Origin: Firm-08 sp045541535
GTDB taxonomy: Bacteria; Bacillota; Clostridia; Oscillospirales; QAKW01
Length of the DNA stretch: 64,000 bases
Assembly (NCBI GenBank): GCA_045541535.1
Contig: JAZQJG010000066.1
Location: 1 to 64,000, forward strand
Direction of reading: 5' to 3'
Translations under genes and position numbers: made by a program
Shown here: positions 30,877 through 39,234 of the stretch, piece by piece
How positions within the stretch are numbered: the first letter of the stretch is position 1
How the letters are laid out: each line of letters starts with the position of its first letter
The notes under the pieces: model-generated
Database searches by the model: none
What the model was told of the DNA's origin: nothing
What the model saw: only the letters and a program-made list of their open reading frames with translations

Positions 30877-33501
30877 ATGAAGTTTTACAACAACACCCCG
30901 GAAGAGATCTTTACGTCTCTGGAATGTAGTGAAAACGGTCTTTCCGCCGCCGAGGCCGCTGCCCGGTTGGAGAAAAACGGCCCCAACAAATTGGCCGCCG
31001 CCAAGGGAAAGAGTATTTTCCGCCGTTTTCTGGAGCAGTTGATGGATCCGATGATCATCATTCTGCTCTTTGCCGCCGCCATCAGCGGCGTGATGGCTGT
31101 GGTGGAAAACGAGAGCTTTGCCGACGTGATCATCATTCTGGCCGTCGTTTTGATCAACGCCGTGTTGGGCGTGTATCAGGAGAGCAAGGCGGAAAAGGCC
31201 ATTGAAGCCCTGCAGGAAATGAGCGCCGCCACCAGTAAGGTCATCCGGGACGGCGTGCTCAAGGTCGTTCCCAGCGAAAGTCTGGTAGTGGGCGATATCA
31301 TTGCTCTGGAGGCCGGCGACGCCGTGCCTGCCGATGCCCGCCTGCTGGAAAGCGCTTCGCTGAAGGTGGAGGAGGCCGCCCTGACCGGTGAGTCCGTCCC
31401 CGTCGACAAGGTGATCAAGCTGTTGGGTCTGGAGGGGGAGGACGTCCCTCTGGGCGACCGTAAAAATATGGTTTATATGGGCGGCACCGTGGTGTACGGC
31501 CGTGGCAAAGCGGTGGTCACCGCCACCGGTATGGATACCGAGATGGGTAAGATTGCCGACGCTCTTACTGCCGCCGAGGAGGGGGATACCCCTCTGCAGA
31601 GAAAGCTCCATCAGCTTTCTAAAATTCTGACCTGGCTGGTACTGGGCATCTGTCTGGTGGTGTTCGGCGTGCAGTTATTGCGTGCCGGCGGCTTTGAATT
31701 TGAGGTGGTACTGCACTCCTTTATGGTGGCGGGTTCTCTGGCCGTTGCCGCCCTTCCCCAGGGTCTGGCCGCCGTGGTTACGGTGGTGCTGTCCATCGGT
31801 GTTACCAATATGTCCAAGCGCAACGCCATTATCCGTAAACTGACGGCGGTGGAAACGCTGGGCTGTGCCCAGATCATCTGCTCCGACAAGACCGGCACCC
31901 TCACCCAGAACAAGATGACGGTGGTGGACGCCTTCGGCTGTGATGAAAAGCTGACCGCCGCCGCTATGGCCCTTTGCTCCGATGCGGAATTGGATCAGGA
32001 GGGCGAGGTCACCGGTGAGCCCACCGAGGCCGCTCTGGTGGTTTGGGCCGACAAGTTAGGGCTCAACAAAAACGCTCTGAAAACTGCCGCTCCCCGTGTG
32101 GGCGAGGCTCCCTTTGATTCCGGCAGAAAGATGATGTCCACCGTTCATCAGCAGGACGGTAAATTGGTGCAATACACCAAGGGCGGTATGGACGTACTGC
32201 TGGCAAAATGCACCTATTATCTCAAGGACGGGCAACCCGTACCCATCAACGAGGAATATAAAAACGAGGTGATCTCCGCCGCCGGCGCCATGGCAAACAA
32301 GGCCTTGCGCGTGCTGGCCTGCGCCACCCGTACCCACGATACCATGCCCGAATGTACACCGGAAAATCTGGAGCAGGAGCTCTGCTTTATCGGTTTGACG
32401 GGTATGATCGATCCTGTTCGTCCCGAGGTCAAGGACGCCATTACCGAGTGCCGTAACGCCGGCATCCGCGCTATTATGATCACCGGCGACCATATTGACA
32501 CCGCTCGTGCCATTGCCGCAGAGCTGGGCATCCTCACCGAGGGTGTATGCGCTGTCAGCGGCAGTGAGCTGGACAAAATGGACGATGAAACCTTTGAGAA
32601 AGAATTTCAGTCCATCGGCGTGTACGCCCGCGTACAGCCCGAGCACAAGACCCGTATCGTCACCGCCTGGAAAAAGGCGGGATATATCACCGCTATGACC
32701 GGTGACGGCGTTAACGACGCCCCCTCCATCAAGAGCGCCGACATCGGCGTGGGTATGGGCATCACCGGTACCGACGTTACCAAAAACGTGGCGGATATGG
32801 TTCTCACCGACGATAACTTCGCCACCATCGTGGGCGCCGTAGAGGAAGGCCGCCGAATTTACGACAATATCCGTAAGGCCATTCAGTTCCTGCTGGGCTC
32901 CAATATGAGTGAGGTCATTTCTATCTTCGTGGCCACCCTCATCGGCTTTACCATTCTGGAGCCGGTGCATCTGTTGTGGATCAATCTGGTCACCGACACC
33001 TTCCCCGCCCTGGCTCTGGGTATGGAAAAGGCGGAGCGGGACGTAATGAAGCGTAAGCCCCGTGATTCCAAGGCCGGCATCTTCGCCGACGGTATGGGTG
33101 TGGACGTAGTCTATCAGGGTCTGATGGTTTCCGTGCTCACTCTGGCCTCTTACTTCATCGGCTGTTATCTGGAGACCGGTGTCTGGGCCTTCGTTCAGGA
33201 GCCCCACGGCATTACCATGGCTTTCCTTACCATGTCCATGGCCGAGGTATTCCATTCCTTCAATATGCGTTCCCAGCGTGGTAGCATCTTTACGATGAAA
33301 TCCCACAACAAGGTGCTGTGGCTGGCCATGCTTGGCTCCTTTATCGCCACCACCGCCGTATGTGAGATTCCCTTGCTGGCCGGCGCCTTCGGTCTGACCG
33401 CCGTCAACCTCACCGAATACGCCATTGCCATCGTACTGGGTATGGCCGTTATTCCCGTGGTGGAACTGGTCAAATTTATTCAGAGAAAATTGGCAAAATA
33501 A
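30877..33501 (+). CDS. P2-type cation-transporting ATPase (Ca2+/Mn2+ efflux)
   Basis: An 874-residue P-type ATPase of the SERCA/PMCA-like subgroup. It has an N-terminal cation-ATPase domain, TGES actuator loop (ALTGESVPVD), phosphorylation site DKTGT with Asp337, hinge TGDGVNDAPS, and a C-terminal group of membrane helices. The start ATG at 30877 has AAGGGAGAA; a longer in-frame opening would run through the terminator hairpin. Sequence alone suggests a Ca2+ pump, but the Mn2+ riboswitch in its leader argues that Mn2+ export is a physiological role. Confidence 0.93.
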   Translation: MKFYNNTPEEIFTSLECSENGLSAAEAAARLEKNGPNKLAAAKGKSIFRRFLEQLMDPMIIILLFAAAISGVMAVVENESFADVIIILAVVLINAVLGVYQESKAEKAIEALQEMSAATSKVIRDGVLKVVPSESLVVGDIIALEAGDAVPADARLLESASLKVEEAALTGESVPVDKVIKLLGLEGEDVPLGDRKNMVYMGGTVVYGRGKAVVTATGMDTEMGKIADALTAAEEGDTPLQRKLHQLSKILTWLVLGICLVVFGVQLLRAGGFEFEVVLHSFMVAGSLAVAALPQGLAAVVTVVLSIGVTNMSKRNAIIRKLTAVETLGCAQIICSDKTGTLTQNKMTVVDAFGCDEKLTAAAMALCSDAELDQEGEVTGEPTEAALVVWADKLGLNKNALKTAAPRVGEAPFDSGRKMMSTVHQQDGKLVQYTKGGMDVLLAKCTYYLKDGQPVPINEEYKNEVISAAGAMANKALRVLACATRTHDTMPECTPENLEQELCFIGLTGMIDPVRPEVKDAITECRNAGIRAIMITGDHIDTARAIAAELGILTEGVCAVSGSELDKMDDETFEKEFQSIGVYARVQPEHKTRIVTAWKKAGYITAMTGDGVNDAPSIKSADIGVGMGITGTDVTKNVADMVLTDDNFATIVGAVEEGRRIYDNIRKAIQFLLGSNMSEVISIFVATLIGFTILEPVHLLWINLVTDTFPALALGMEKAERDVMKRKPRDSKAGIFADGMGVDVVYQGLMVSVLTLASYFIGCYLETGVWAFVQEPHGITMAFLTMSMAEVFHSFNMRSQRGSIFTMKSHNKVLWLAMLGSFIATTAVCEIPLLAGAFGLTAVNLTEYAIAIVLGMAVIPVVELVKFIQRKLAK

Positions 33502-33505
33502 TTTT

Positions 33506-33537
33506 TTCGGCACAGCCTGTCGGCTGTGCCGAAAATT
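33506..33537 (+). terminator. Terminator of the ATPase gene
   Basis: TTCGGCACAGCC-TGTC-GGCTGTGCCGAA; only a short A/T stretch follows, so efficiency may be modest. Confidence 0.65.
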
Positions 33538-33555
33538 GCGAAAGGGCAAAAAAAG

Positions 33556-33585
33556 TTGCGTTTTTCGGTAAAAACGCGGTACAAT
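33556..33585 (+). promoter_or_regulatory. Probable promoter of the decarboxylase cluster
   Basis: TTGCGT (33556-33561), 18-base spacer, TACAAT (33580-33585). Confidence 0.5.
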
Positions 33586-33615
33586 AATAATGATTTTACA
33601 CAGGGAGGATAAATT

Positions 33616-33906
33616 ATGGACCCCAATACTCAGCCCGATTATATTGCGCTCGGGATGGTCATCGTACTGCTGGTGATCGTGGCGGTGCTCTTCGTTCGTA
33701 AGTGGCTGTCCAACCGTGCCGCCGCCAAGGCGGAGTCGGAGACCGCCGTATCAAGTGTCGCCCCTGCCCCCGGTACCGGCGGCAAACTGCGACTGAATAG
33801 CGTTGATCCCAAAACGGCGGCAATGCTGATGGCCATCGTGGCCGATCAAACCGGCAAACCGCTCAACGAACTTCGTTTTATTTCCATCGAGGAGGTTGAT
33901 GAATAA
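33616..33906 (+). CDS. OadG-like gamma/delta subunit of a Na+-translocating decarboxylase
   Basis: A 96-residue protein with one N-terminal transmembrane helix (about 11-28, ALGMVIVLLVIVAVLFV), a charged Ala-rich linker, and a small C-terminal region (SVDPKTAAMLMAIVADQTGKPLNELRFISIEEV). This is the layout of the small membrane subunits that dock the biotin protein to the beta subunit. It overlaps the biotin-carrier start by one base. Confidence 0.72.
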   Translation: MDPNTQPDYIALGMVIVLLVIVAVLFVRKWLSNRAAAKAESETAVSSVAPAPGTGGKLRLNSVDPKTAAMLMAIVADQTGKPLNELRFISIEEVDE

Positions 33907-34307
33907 TGAAATACAAGATTACACTGGAAGGCCGTACATACGTGGTCGAGGTGGAAGAGGGCAAGCCCATGCTGTTGGATGAGTACGAGGCTGTGATGCC
34001 CGCCGCCCCCGCTCCCGTTGCCCCGGCCGCCCCCGCTCCTGCAGCTCCCGCTGCTCCCGCCGCTCCTGCGGCTCCCATCACCGTCACCGGTGCCGGCGAG
34101 CCGGTCAACACCCCCTTGCCCGGTACCATCCTGCAGATCAAGGTCAGTGCCGGACAGGCTGTCAAGAAGGGCGACGTGCTGGTAGTGCTGGAAGCAATGA
34201 AAATGGAAAACGAGATCACCGCTCCCAAGGACGGTACCGTCACCCAGATCGTGGCCCAGGCCGGCTCCACCGTGGACACCGGCGCCGTTTTGCTGATGCT
34301 GGAATAA
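33906..34307 (+). CDS. Biotin carboxyl carrier subunit of a Na+-pumping decarboxylase
   Basis: A 133-residue protein with a short N-terminal region (1-30), an Ala/Pro linker (31-57), and a biotinyl domain (about 66-133) with the biotin-acceptor motif LEAMKMENE (Lys99). The carboxyl group is carried on biotin from the transferase to the membrane beta subunit. The linker is encoded by repetitive GCTCCC-type codons. It sits between the OadG-like and beta-subunit genes. Confidence 0.93.
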   Translation: MKYKITLEGRTYVVEVEEGKPMLLDEYEAVMPAAPAPVAPAAPAPAAPAAPAAPAAPITVTGAGEPVNTPLPGTILQIKVSAGQAVKKGDVLVVLEAMKMENEITAPKDGTVTQIVAQAGSTVDTGAVLLMLE

Positions 34308-34321
34308 GAAGGGAGTAAACT

Positions 34322-35422
34322 ATGGATATTCTTTATAAAAACCTGCTGGAATTTCATTGGCAGAACATCGTGATGATCCTCATCGGCTGTCTGCTGGTGT
34401 ATCTGGCTATTAAAAAGGAAATGGAGCCCTCCTTGCTTCTGCCTATGGGCTTTGGTACCATTCTGGTCAACATTCCCTTGGCAGACGTAATCACCGAGCA
34501 CGGCGCCCTGACCACCCTGTACGGTGCCGGTATTGCCAACGAGCTCTTTCCCTTGCTCCTCTTTATCGGTATCGGTGCGATGATCGACTTTGGCCCCCTG
34601 CTCACCAATCCCAAGCTGATGCTCTTCGGCGCCGCCGCTCAGTTCGGTATCTTTTTCACCCTGTGTACCGCCAGCATCTTCTTCCCTGAGATCAAAGATG
34701 CGGCCTCCATTTCCATCATCGGCGCCGCCGACGGTCCCACCTCCATCGCCGTTGCCAACACCTTAAAATCCCAATACGTGGGCGCCATCACCGTGGCCGC
34801 CTACTCCTATATGGCGCTGGTACCCATCATTCAGCCCCCGGTCATCAAACTGCTCACCACCAAAAAGGAACGCCTGATCCGGATGCCCTACGAGCAAAAA
34901 TCCGTCAGCAAGCTGACCCGGATCATGTTCCCCATCATCATCACCGTAGTGGCCGCCGCCGTCGTGCCCCAGGCCACCTCGCTGATCGGTTTTCTGATGT
35001 TCGGTAACCTGATCCGTGAGTGCGGCGTGCTGGAGTCTCTCTCCGAAACGGCCCAGAAGGTGCTGGCCAACCTGATCACCATTTTCCTTGGTATCTCCGT
35101 TGCCTTTAATATGACTGCCGAGCAGTTCTTAAAGCCCGACACCCTGCTTATTCTGGGTCTGGGTCTGGTGGCCTTTATCGTAGACACTGCCGGTGGTGTG
35201 CTCTTTGCCAAACTGCTCAACCTCTTCTCCAAAAAGAAGATCAATCCTATGATCGGTGCCGCCGGTATCTCCGCTTTCCCCATGTCCGGCCGTATCGTTT
35301 CCAAAATGGCCACCGACGAGGATCCCCAGAACTTTATTCTGATGCAGGCCATCGGTGTCAACGTTTCGGGTCAGATCGCCTCGGTGATCGCCGGCGGTAT
35401 CATCTTGAATCTGTTTTCTTGA
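34322..35422 (+). CDS. Na+-translocating decarboxylase beta subunit (OadB/GcdB/MmdB type)
   Basis: A 366-residue polytopic membrane protein that decarboxylates carboxybiotin and pumps Na+ outward. Family marks are LPMGFGTILVNIPLADV, FIGIGAMIDFGPLLTNPK, the helix with SIIGAADGPTSIAVAN, FGNLIRECGVLESLSETAQ, and GAAGISAFPMSGRIV near the C terminus. Length is typical (about 370-430). SD AAGGGAG precedes the start. Whether the substrate is oxaloacetate, methylmalonyl-CoA or glutaconyl-CoA is set by the carboxyltransferase, which is not in the window. Confidence 0.95.
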   Translation: MDILYKNLLEFHWQNIVMILIGCLLVYLAIKKEMEPSLLLPMGFGTILVNIPLADVITEHGALTTLYGAGIANELFPLLLFIGIGAMIDFGPLLTNPKLMLFGAAAQFGIFFTLCTASIFFPEIKDAASISIIGAADGPTSIAVANTLKSQYVGAITVAAYSYMALVPIIQPPVIKLLTTKKERLIRMPYEQKSVSKLTRIMFPIIITVVAAAVVPQATSLIGFLMFGNLIRECGVLESLSETAQKVLANLITIFLGISVAFNMTAEQFLKPDTLLILGLGLVAFIVDTAGGVLFAKLLNLFSKKKINPMIGAAGISAFPMSGRIVSKMATDEDPQNFILMQAIGVNVSGQIASVIAGGIILNLFS

Positions 35423-35440
35423 TAGGGAGGAGTACAAACG

Positions 35441-35611
35441 ATGAATATTGCTTTGTTATCTGCGGCCCCCAGAATCTTTTTTGAGCCGCTGAATTTTGTG
35501 AAAAATCTGCAGTATATGGGTGTGGGTATGCTGGTCATCTTTGCGGTCATCGGTGTGATCATCCTGACCACGATGCTGGTAAACTACCTTTTCTCCACCC
35601 CCAAAAAATGA
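35441..35611 (+). CDS. Small single-helix membrane protein of the decarboxylase cluster
   Basis: A 56-residue protein: MNIALLSAAPRIFFEPLNF then a transmembrane helix (about 26-49, YMGVGMLVIFAVIGVIILTT) and a short tail ending FSTPKK. The ATG follows GGGAGGAG at 35424-35431. It resembles the membrane part of OadG-type subunits without the C-terminal tail. The position, last in the cluster, suggests an accessory subunit for the beta protein. Confidence 0.72.
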   Translation: MNIALLSAAPRIFFEPLNFVKNLQYMGVGMLVIFAVIGVIILTTMLVNYLFSTPKK

Positions 35612-35621
35612 AAACTAAAAA

Positions 35622-35655
35622 ACTGCGGCGCAGGGATACTTCCCTGCGCCGCAGT
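35622..35655. terminator. GC-rich hairpin left of R1 copy C
   Basis: ACTGCGGCGCAGGGA-TACT-TCCCTGCGCCGCAGT. The stem is the same as that at 35929-35962. On the plus strand it lies 11 bases after the decarboxylase cluster; on the minus strand it ends in a T run (TTTTTTAG). Confidence 0.75.
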
Positions 35656-35920
35656 TCGTCGTGTCAAAGAATCCTCTTTGACACGACGGAAGACTGTCAA
35701 AAAGGAAGTTGCATTTCGCCGATGCGATCTCGTCGGCGTACGTTGGTACGGTAGAGAGCGTAGCGGCGGAAAACAGTGAATCCCTTGCAACGCAAGGGAA
35801 GGAATGGATCACTTAGGCGAATTTCAATTACTTAAAATGGCTTGTACCTATTATGTTTGCACAAACCGTTTTTTCTTTACATTCTATTTTCACTGTGGTG
35901 AAACGACTTTTTGCCAGTCT
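35656..35920 (-). repeat. Element R1, copy C (minus strand)
   Basis: Reverse complement of the R1 pattern. The first hairpin (TTTCAC-CACA-GTGAAA), second hairpin (ACGGTTTGTGC ... GTACAAGCCAT), palindrome (35782-35798), core and end hairpin (35657-35688) are all present in order. The end hairpin has CGTC/GACG where copies A and B have CAGC/GCTG, i.e. pairing is kept while the bases change. Confidence 0.85.
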
Positions 35921-35928
35921 TAACAAAA

Positions 35929-35962
35929 ACTGCGGCGCAGGGAAGCCTCCCTGCGCCGCAGT
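35929..35962 (+). terminator. GC-rich terminator right of R1 copy C
   Basis: ACTGCGGCGCAGGGA-AGCC-TCCCTGCGCCGCAGT, followed by TTTGTTTT on the plus strand. With the hairpin at 35622 it brackets R1 copy C. Confidence 0.8.
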
Positions 35963-36028
35963 TTTGTTTTCGGCGGGTGGCGCCCGTTTGATTTAACAAG
36001 CCCTCACGGGGCGGTTTTGAAATTGAGG

Positions 36029-36057
36029 TTGTATTTTTGCAAGGTTTGGTATATAAT
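36029..36057 (+). promoter_or_regulatory. RNase J promoter and start of a long leader
   Basis: TTGTAT (36029-36034), 17-base spacer, TATAAT (36052-36057). The leader of about 185 bases to the ATG contains the hairpins AAAAAGGG/CCCCTTTTT (about 36085-36113) and AGCCCG/CGGGCT (about 36203-36220). Confidence 0.65.
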
Positions 36058-36249
36058 ATATAGTGATTTCGTGTTCGGACGGTAAAAAGGGTCCCACTCA
36101 CCCCTTTTTGCCACAATTACAAATCCGCAGGGGTACGGACCTAAATATCCCTGCTGCATCAACGGGGAAGGGGCACCTTTCCTGCTTTTTGCGTTGCAAA
36201 AAAAGCCCGTTTTCGGGCTGGTACATACTATATTGAATTGGAGAAAACT

Positions 36250-38118
36250 ATGCAAGAAAAAATCAAAAAAGCGCTCCCCACCGAACAAAAGGGAAGCAAG
36301 AAAACCGGTCGCAAGCCTGCGGCCAAAAAAACGGCGACCAAAAAGAGCGTGGCTAAAAAGCCTGCGGCCGGGAAAACGGCCCCCAAGGCAAAAAAGCCGA
36401 CCGCTAAAAAAACGGTCGCTAAAAAGCCGACCACCAAGAAAAAGGCGCCCCGCACGGCGTTGCCCGCCGGCAAGCTGCGGGTGATCCCGCTGGGCGGTCT
36501 GGACGAGATCGGTAAGAATATGACCCTCATTGAGTATGAAAACGATATGATTCTCATTGACAGCGGTATGGCCTTTCCCGACGAGGATATGCCCGGTATC
36601 GATCTGGTCATCCCCGACTTTTCCTATCTTATTAAAAATCGGGATAAACTGCGGGGTGTCTTTATCACCCACGGTCACGAGGACCATATCGGCTCCTTGC
36701 CCTATCTTTTGCGGGAGATCAACGTGCCCGTCTACGGCACCCGTCTGACGCTGGGTCTGGTGCGGCGCAAGCTGGCCGAGCATCGGCTGGATAAGCAGGC
36801 CATTCTCATTGAAAAGCAATACGACGACGTGGTGAAAAGCGGTTGTTTTGCCGTGGAATTTATCAAGGTCAATCACTCCATTGCCGACGCCTGCGCCTTT
36901 GCGGTGCACACTCCGTTGGGTACGGTGATCCACACCGGCGACTTTAAGATCGACACCACCCCCATTCGGGGCAAGATGATCGATCTGGCCCGTTTCGGCG
37001 AGCTGGGGCGGGACGGTGTGTTGCTTATGATGAGTGACTCCACCAACGCCGAGCGCCCCGGCTATGCCATGAGCGAAAAGGCGGTGGGCAAGAGCTTTGA
37101 AAACATCTTTAACAACGCCGGAGATAAGCGTATCATCGTCGCTACCTTCTCCTCCAACATTCACCGTGTACAGCAGATCATCAATGCGGCGGTGGCCCAC
37201 GGACGGAAGGTGGCCCTCAGCGGCCGCAGTATGGAAAGCGTGCTGCAGGTGGCCAGAGAATTGGGACATATGAACATCCCCGAGGGTACGCTGATCCCCT
37301 TGGCCGAGATCTCCCGTTATCCCGATCGCAAGGTGGTGCTCATCACCACCGGCTCCCAGGGCGAGCCGATGAGCGCCCTGTATCGGATGGCCTTCAGCGA
37401 TCATAAGAGCGTGGAGATCACCGGTAACGACCTGATCATCATTTCCGCCCGTCCCATTCCCGGCAATGAAAAGCTGGTCAACAACGTGGTCAACGAGCTG
37501 GAAAAGTTGGGGGCCGAGGTGGTGCAGGACGGCACCATTCACGTTTCCGGTCACGCCTGTCAGGAGGAGCTGAAGATTATGCTCTCCCTGATCAAGCCGA
37601 TGTATTTTATGCCGGTGCACGGTGAGTTTAAGCATTTGTTGCAACACGCCGGTCTTGCCAAGGAAACGGGGGTCAGCCCCGAAAACGTCTTCCTCTCGGA
37701 AAACGGCAAGGTGCTGGAGATCACCGCCGCCAAAGCGGGCTTTAACGGCACGGTGCCCTGCGGCAAGACCTTTGTGGACGGCATCGGCGTGGGTGACGTG
37801 GGCAACATCGTGCTCCGTGACCGCAAGCATCTGGCGGAGGACGGCATCATCATCGTGGTGGCTACCATTGATCCTGCCACCGGTATTTTGGTGTCGGGTC
37901 CCGACGTGATCTCCCGCGGCTTCGTATACGTCAAGGACAACGAGGCGTTGATGGAGGAGGCCCGTAAGGTGGTGCTGGCGCGAATGCAACGTACCCTGTC
38001 CCGTGGGATGCGGGATTGGGGCACCCTGAAAAACGATATGCGGGAGGAACTCCAGCACTTTATCACCGCCAAAACCAAGCGCCGCCCCATGATCCTGCCT
38101 ATTTTAATGGACATTTGA
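36250..38118 (+). CDS. rnj: Ribonuclease J with lysine-rich N-terminal tail
   Basis: A 622-residue 5'-3' exo/endoribonuclease of the metallo-beta-lactamase/beta-CASP class; main mRNA decay and maturation enzyme. Catalytic motif FITHGHEDHIGSLPYL, the conserved start of the domain KLRVIPLGGLDEIGKNM, MSDSTNAERPGY and the beta-CASP residues are all present. Residues 1-72 form a low-complexity, very basic tail of AKKPA/TKK-type repeats, reminiscent of histone H1-like tails. I chose ATG 36250, spaced correctly from TTGGAG; TTG at 36238 is part of that SD. The next operon's -35 overlaps the stop codon. Confidence 0.94.
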   Translation: MQEKIKKALPTEQKGSKKTGRKPAAKKTATKKSVAKKPAAGKTAPKAKKPTAKKTVAKKPTTKKKAPRTALPAGKLRVIPLGGLDEIGKNMTLIEYENDMILIDSGMAFPDEDMPGIDLVIPDFSYLIKNRDKLRGVFITHGHEDHIGSLPYLLREINVPVYGTRLTLGLVRRKLAEHRLDKQAILIEKQYDDVVKSGCFAVEFIKVNHSIADACAFAVHTPLGTVIHTGDFKIDTTPIRGKMIDLARFGELGRDGVLLMMSDSTNAERPGYAMSEKAVGKSFENIFNNAGDKRIIVATFSSNIHRVQQIINAAVAHGRKVALSGRSMESVLQVARELGHMNIPEGTLIPLAEISRYPDRKVVLITTGSQGEPMSALYRMAFSDHKSVEITGNDLIIISARPIPGNEKLVNNVVNELEKLGAEVVQDGTIHVSGHACQEELKIMLSLIKPMYFMPVHGEFKHLLQHAGLAKETGVSPENVFLSENGKVLEITAAKAGFNGTVPCGKTFVDGIGVGDVGNIVLRDRKHLAEDGIIIVVATIDPATGILVSGPDVISRGFVYVKDNEALMEEARKVVLARMQRTLSRGMRDWGTLKNDMREELQHFITAKTKRRPMILPILMDI

Positions 38119-38143
38119 CAAATCGGTAAAAGAATAATATAAT
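38115..38143 (+). promoter_or_regulatory. Promoter of the yybS-gdpP-rplI-dnaB run
   Basis: TTGACA (38115-38120), 17-base spacer, TATAAT (38138-38143); the -35 overlaps the RNase J stop. About 90 bases of leader follow. Confidence 0.8.
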
Positions 38144-38235
38144 TATATATTACCACTTTGTGGTATATTGTTATAGCGGGGCGGGGACGCCATTGTTTCC
38201 GCAAAACCCGCCTGATCATCCGAGGATAGAGGCTT

Positions 38236-39234
38236 ATGGAGCAAAAGAAACCGAAAACAATTTTATACGTTTTACTCACCACCTTGGGTGGCGGGGCGTT
38301 GCTCATTGGGGGCAACTATCTGCCGCTGTTGTGGTTTTTCGGGTTGCTGTTGGCGCCGGTCAGTCTGGCAGTCTTTCGCAGTTTTCCCCGGGCGCGGGCG
38401 CTGTTGTTCGGGCTGGGGCTGGGCGTGATGTGTCTGGTGGGAGCCCCCACCGTGGGCATCGGGCTTTTGCTCTTCGTTTTGTGGTACGGCGCCGCCATTC
38501 TTTCCGATCAGATGACCCGCTCCTCTCCCGAATTGTTTCCCGCCCTCTTTTACGGCGGCACCCTCCAGGGCTTTGCCTTTTGCGGAGCGGTGTGCGTGTG
38601 CATCAAGGAGCACTACGGCGTGTGGGATATCCGTGGAATATTCACGGCTATGGAGCGCGCCGTGGGGCAGGCCATTGATCTGGTGGAAAAGACCTATGCC
38701 ACCCTGCTGACAGAGGAAAGTATGGCGCAGATGAGCGCCCAGTTGGATCTGTTGCGGCAGGGAATCGAGAGCTTTGTATATCTGTGTATTTGTATGGTGC
38801 TGAGCGCCGTATTACTGCACTTTTTCCTCACCCTTAAGACCGGCGTCCGTCTGTGTGAGCGGGTGGGCATTCCCTATCCCGTGTTGCCCCTGCGTCTGCT
38901 GGTGGTACCGCCGGAGATCACCACCGCTTATCTGCTGGTTACCTTTATCAGCATCTTCTTTATGAACAGCGATTATTTCTACGCTCTGCTCATTGCCAAC
39001 GTTTTGATGGGATATCTCTTCGTGTTGGTGGGCATCGGCTGGGTGGACAGCAAAATGCAAAAACTGCCCGTGGCCCTGCGGAATCTGATCAAGCTGGCGT
39101 TGCTTGGCGCCGCCTTTTTCAGAGAAAATCTCTTTTACGGAATCGCCTATCAGCTTTTGCAGCTGCCGGGTATTTTTATCAGCCTGTCCAGACGGGTGAT
39201 CGTCCGTCGGACCGAAGGAGACGACAATGAATAA
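38236..39234 (+). CDS. DUF2232 (YybS-like) membrane protein
   Basis: A 332-residue polytopic membrane protein with about eight hydrophobic segments. The N-terminal half has the ECF-transporter-S-like arrangement of YybS. It precedes gdpP, rplI and dnaB exactly as in many Firmicutes, which is the strongest support. No function is established for the family. Its stop overlaps the gdpP start by 8 bases. Confidence 0.85.
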   Translation: MEQKKPKTILYVLLTTLGGGALLIGGNYLPLLWFFGLLLAPVSLAVFRSFPRARALLFGLGLGVMCLVGAPTVGIGLLLFVLWYGAAILSDQMTRSSPELFPALFYGGTLQGFAFCGAVCVCIKEHYGVWDIRGIFTAMERAVGQAIDLVEKTYATLLTEESMAQMSAQLDLLRQGIESFVYLCICMVLSAVLLHFFLTLKTGVRLCERVGIPYPVLPLRLLVVPPEITTAYLLVTFISIFFMNSDYFYALLIANVLMGYLFVLVGIGWVDSKMQKLPVALRNLIKLALLGAAFFRENLFYGIAYQLLQLPGIFISLSRRVIVRRTEGDDNE

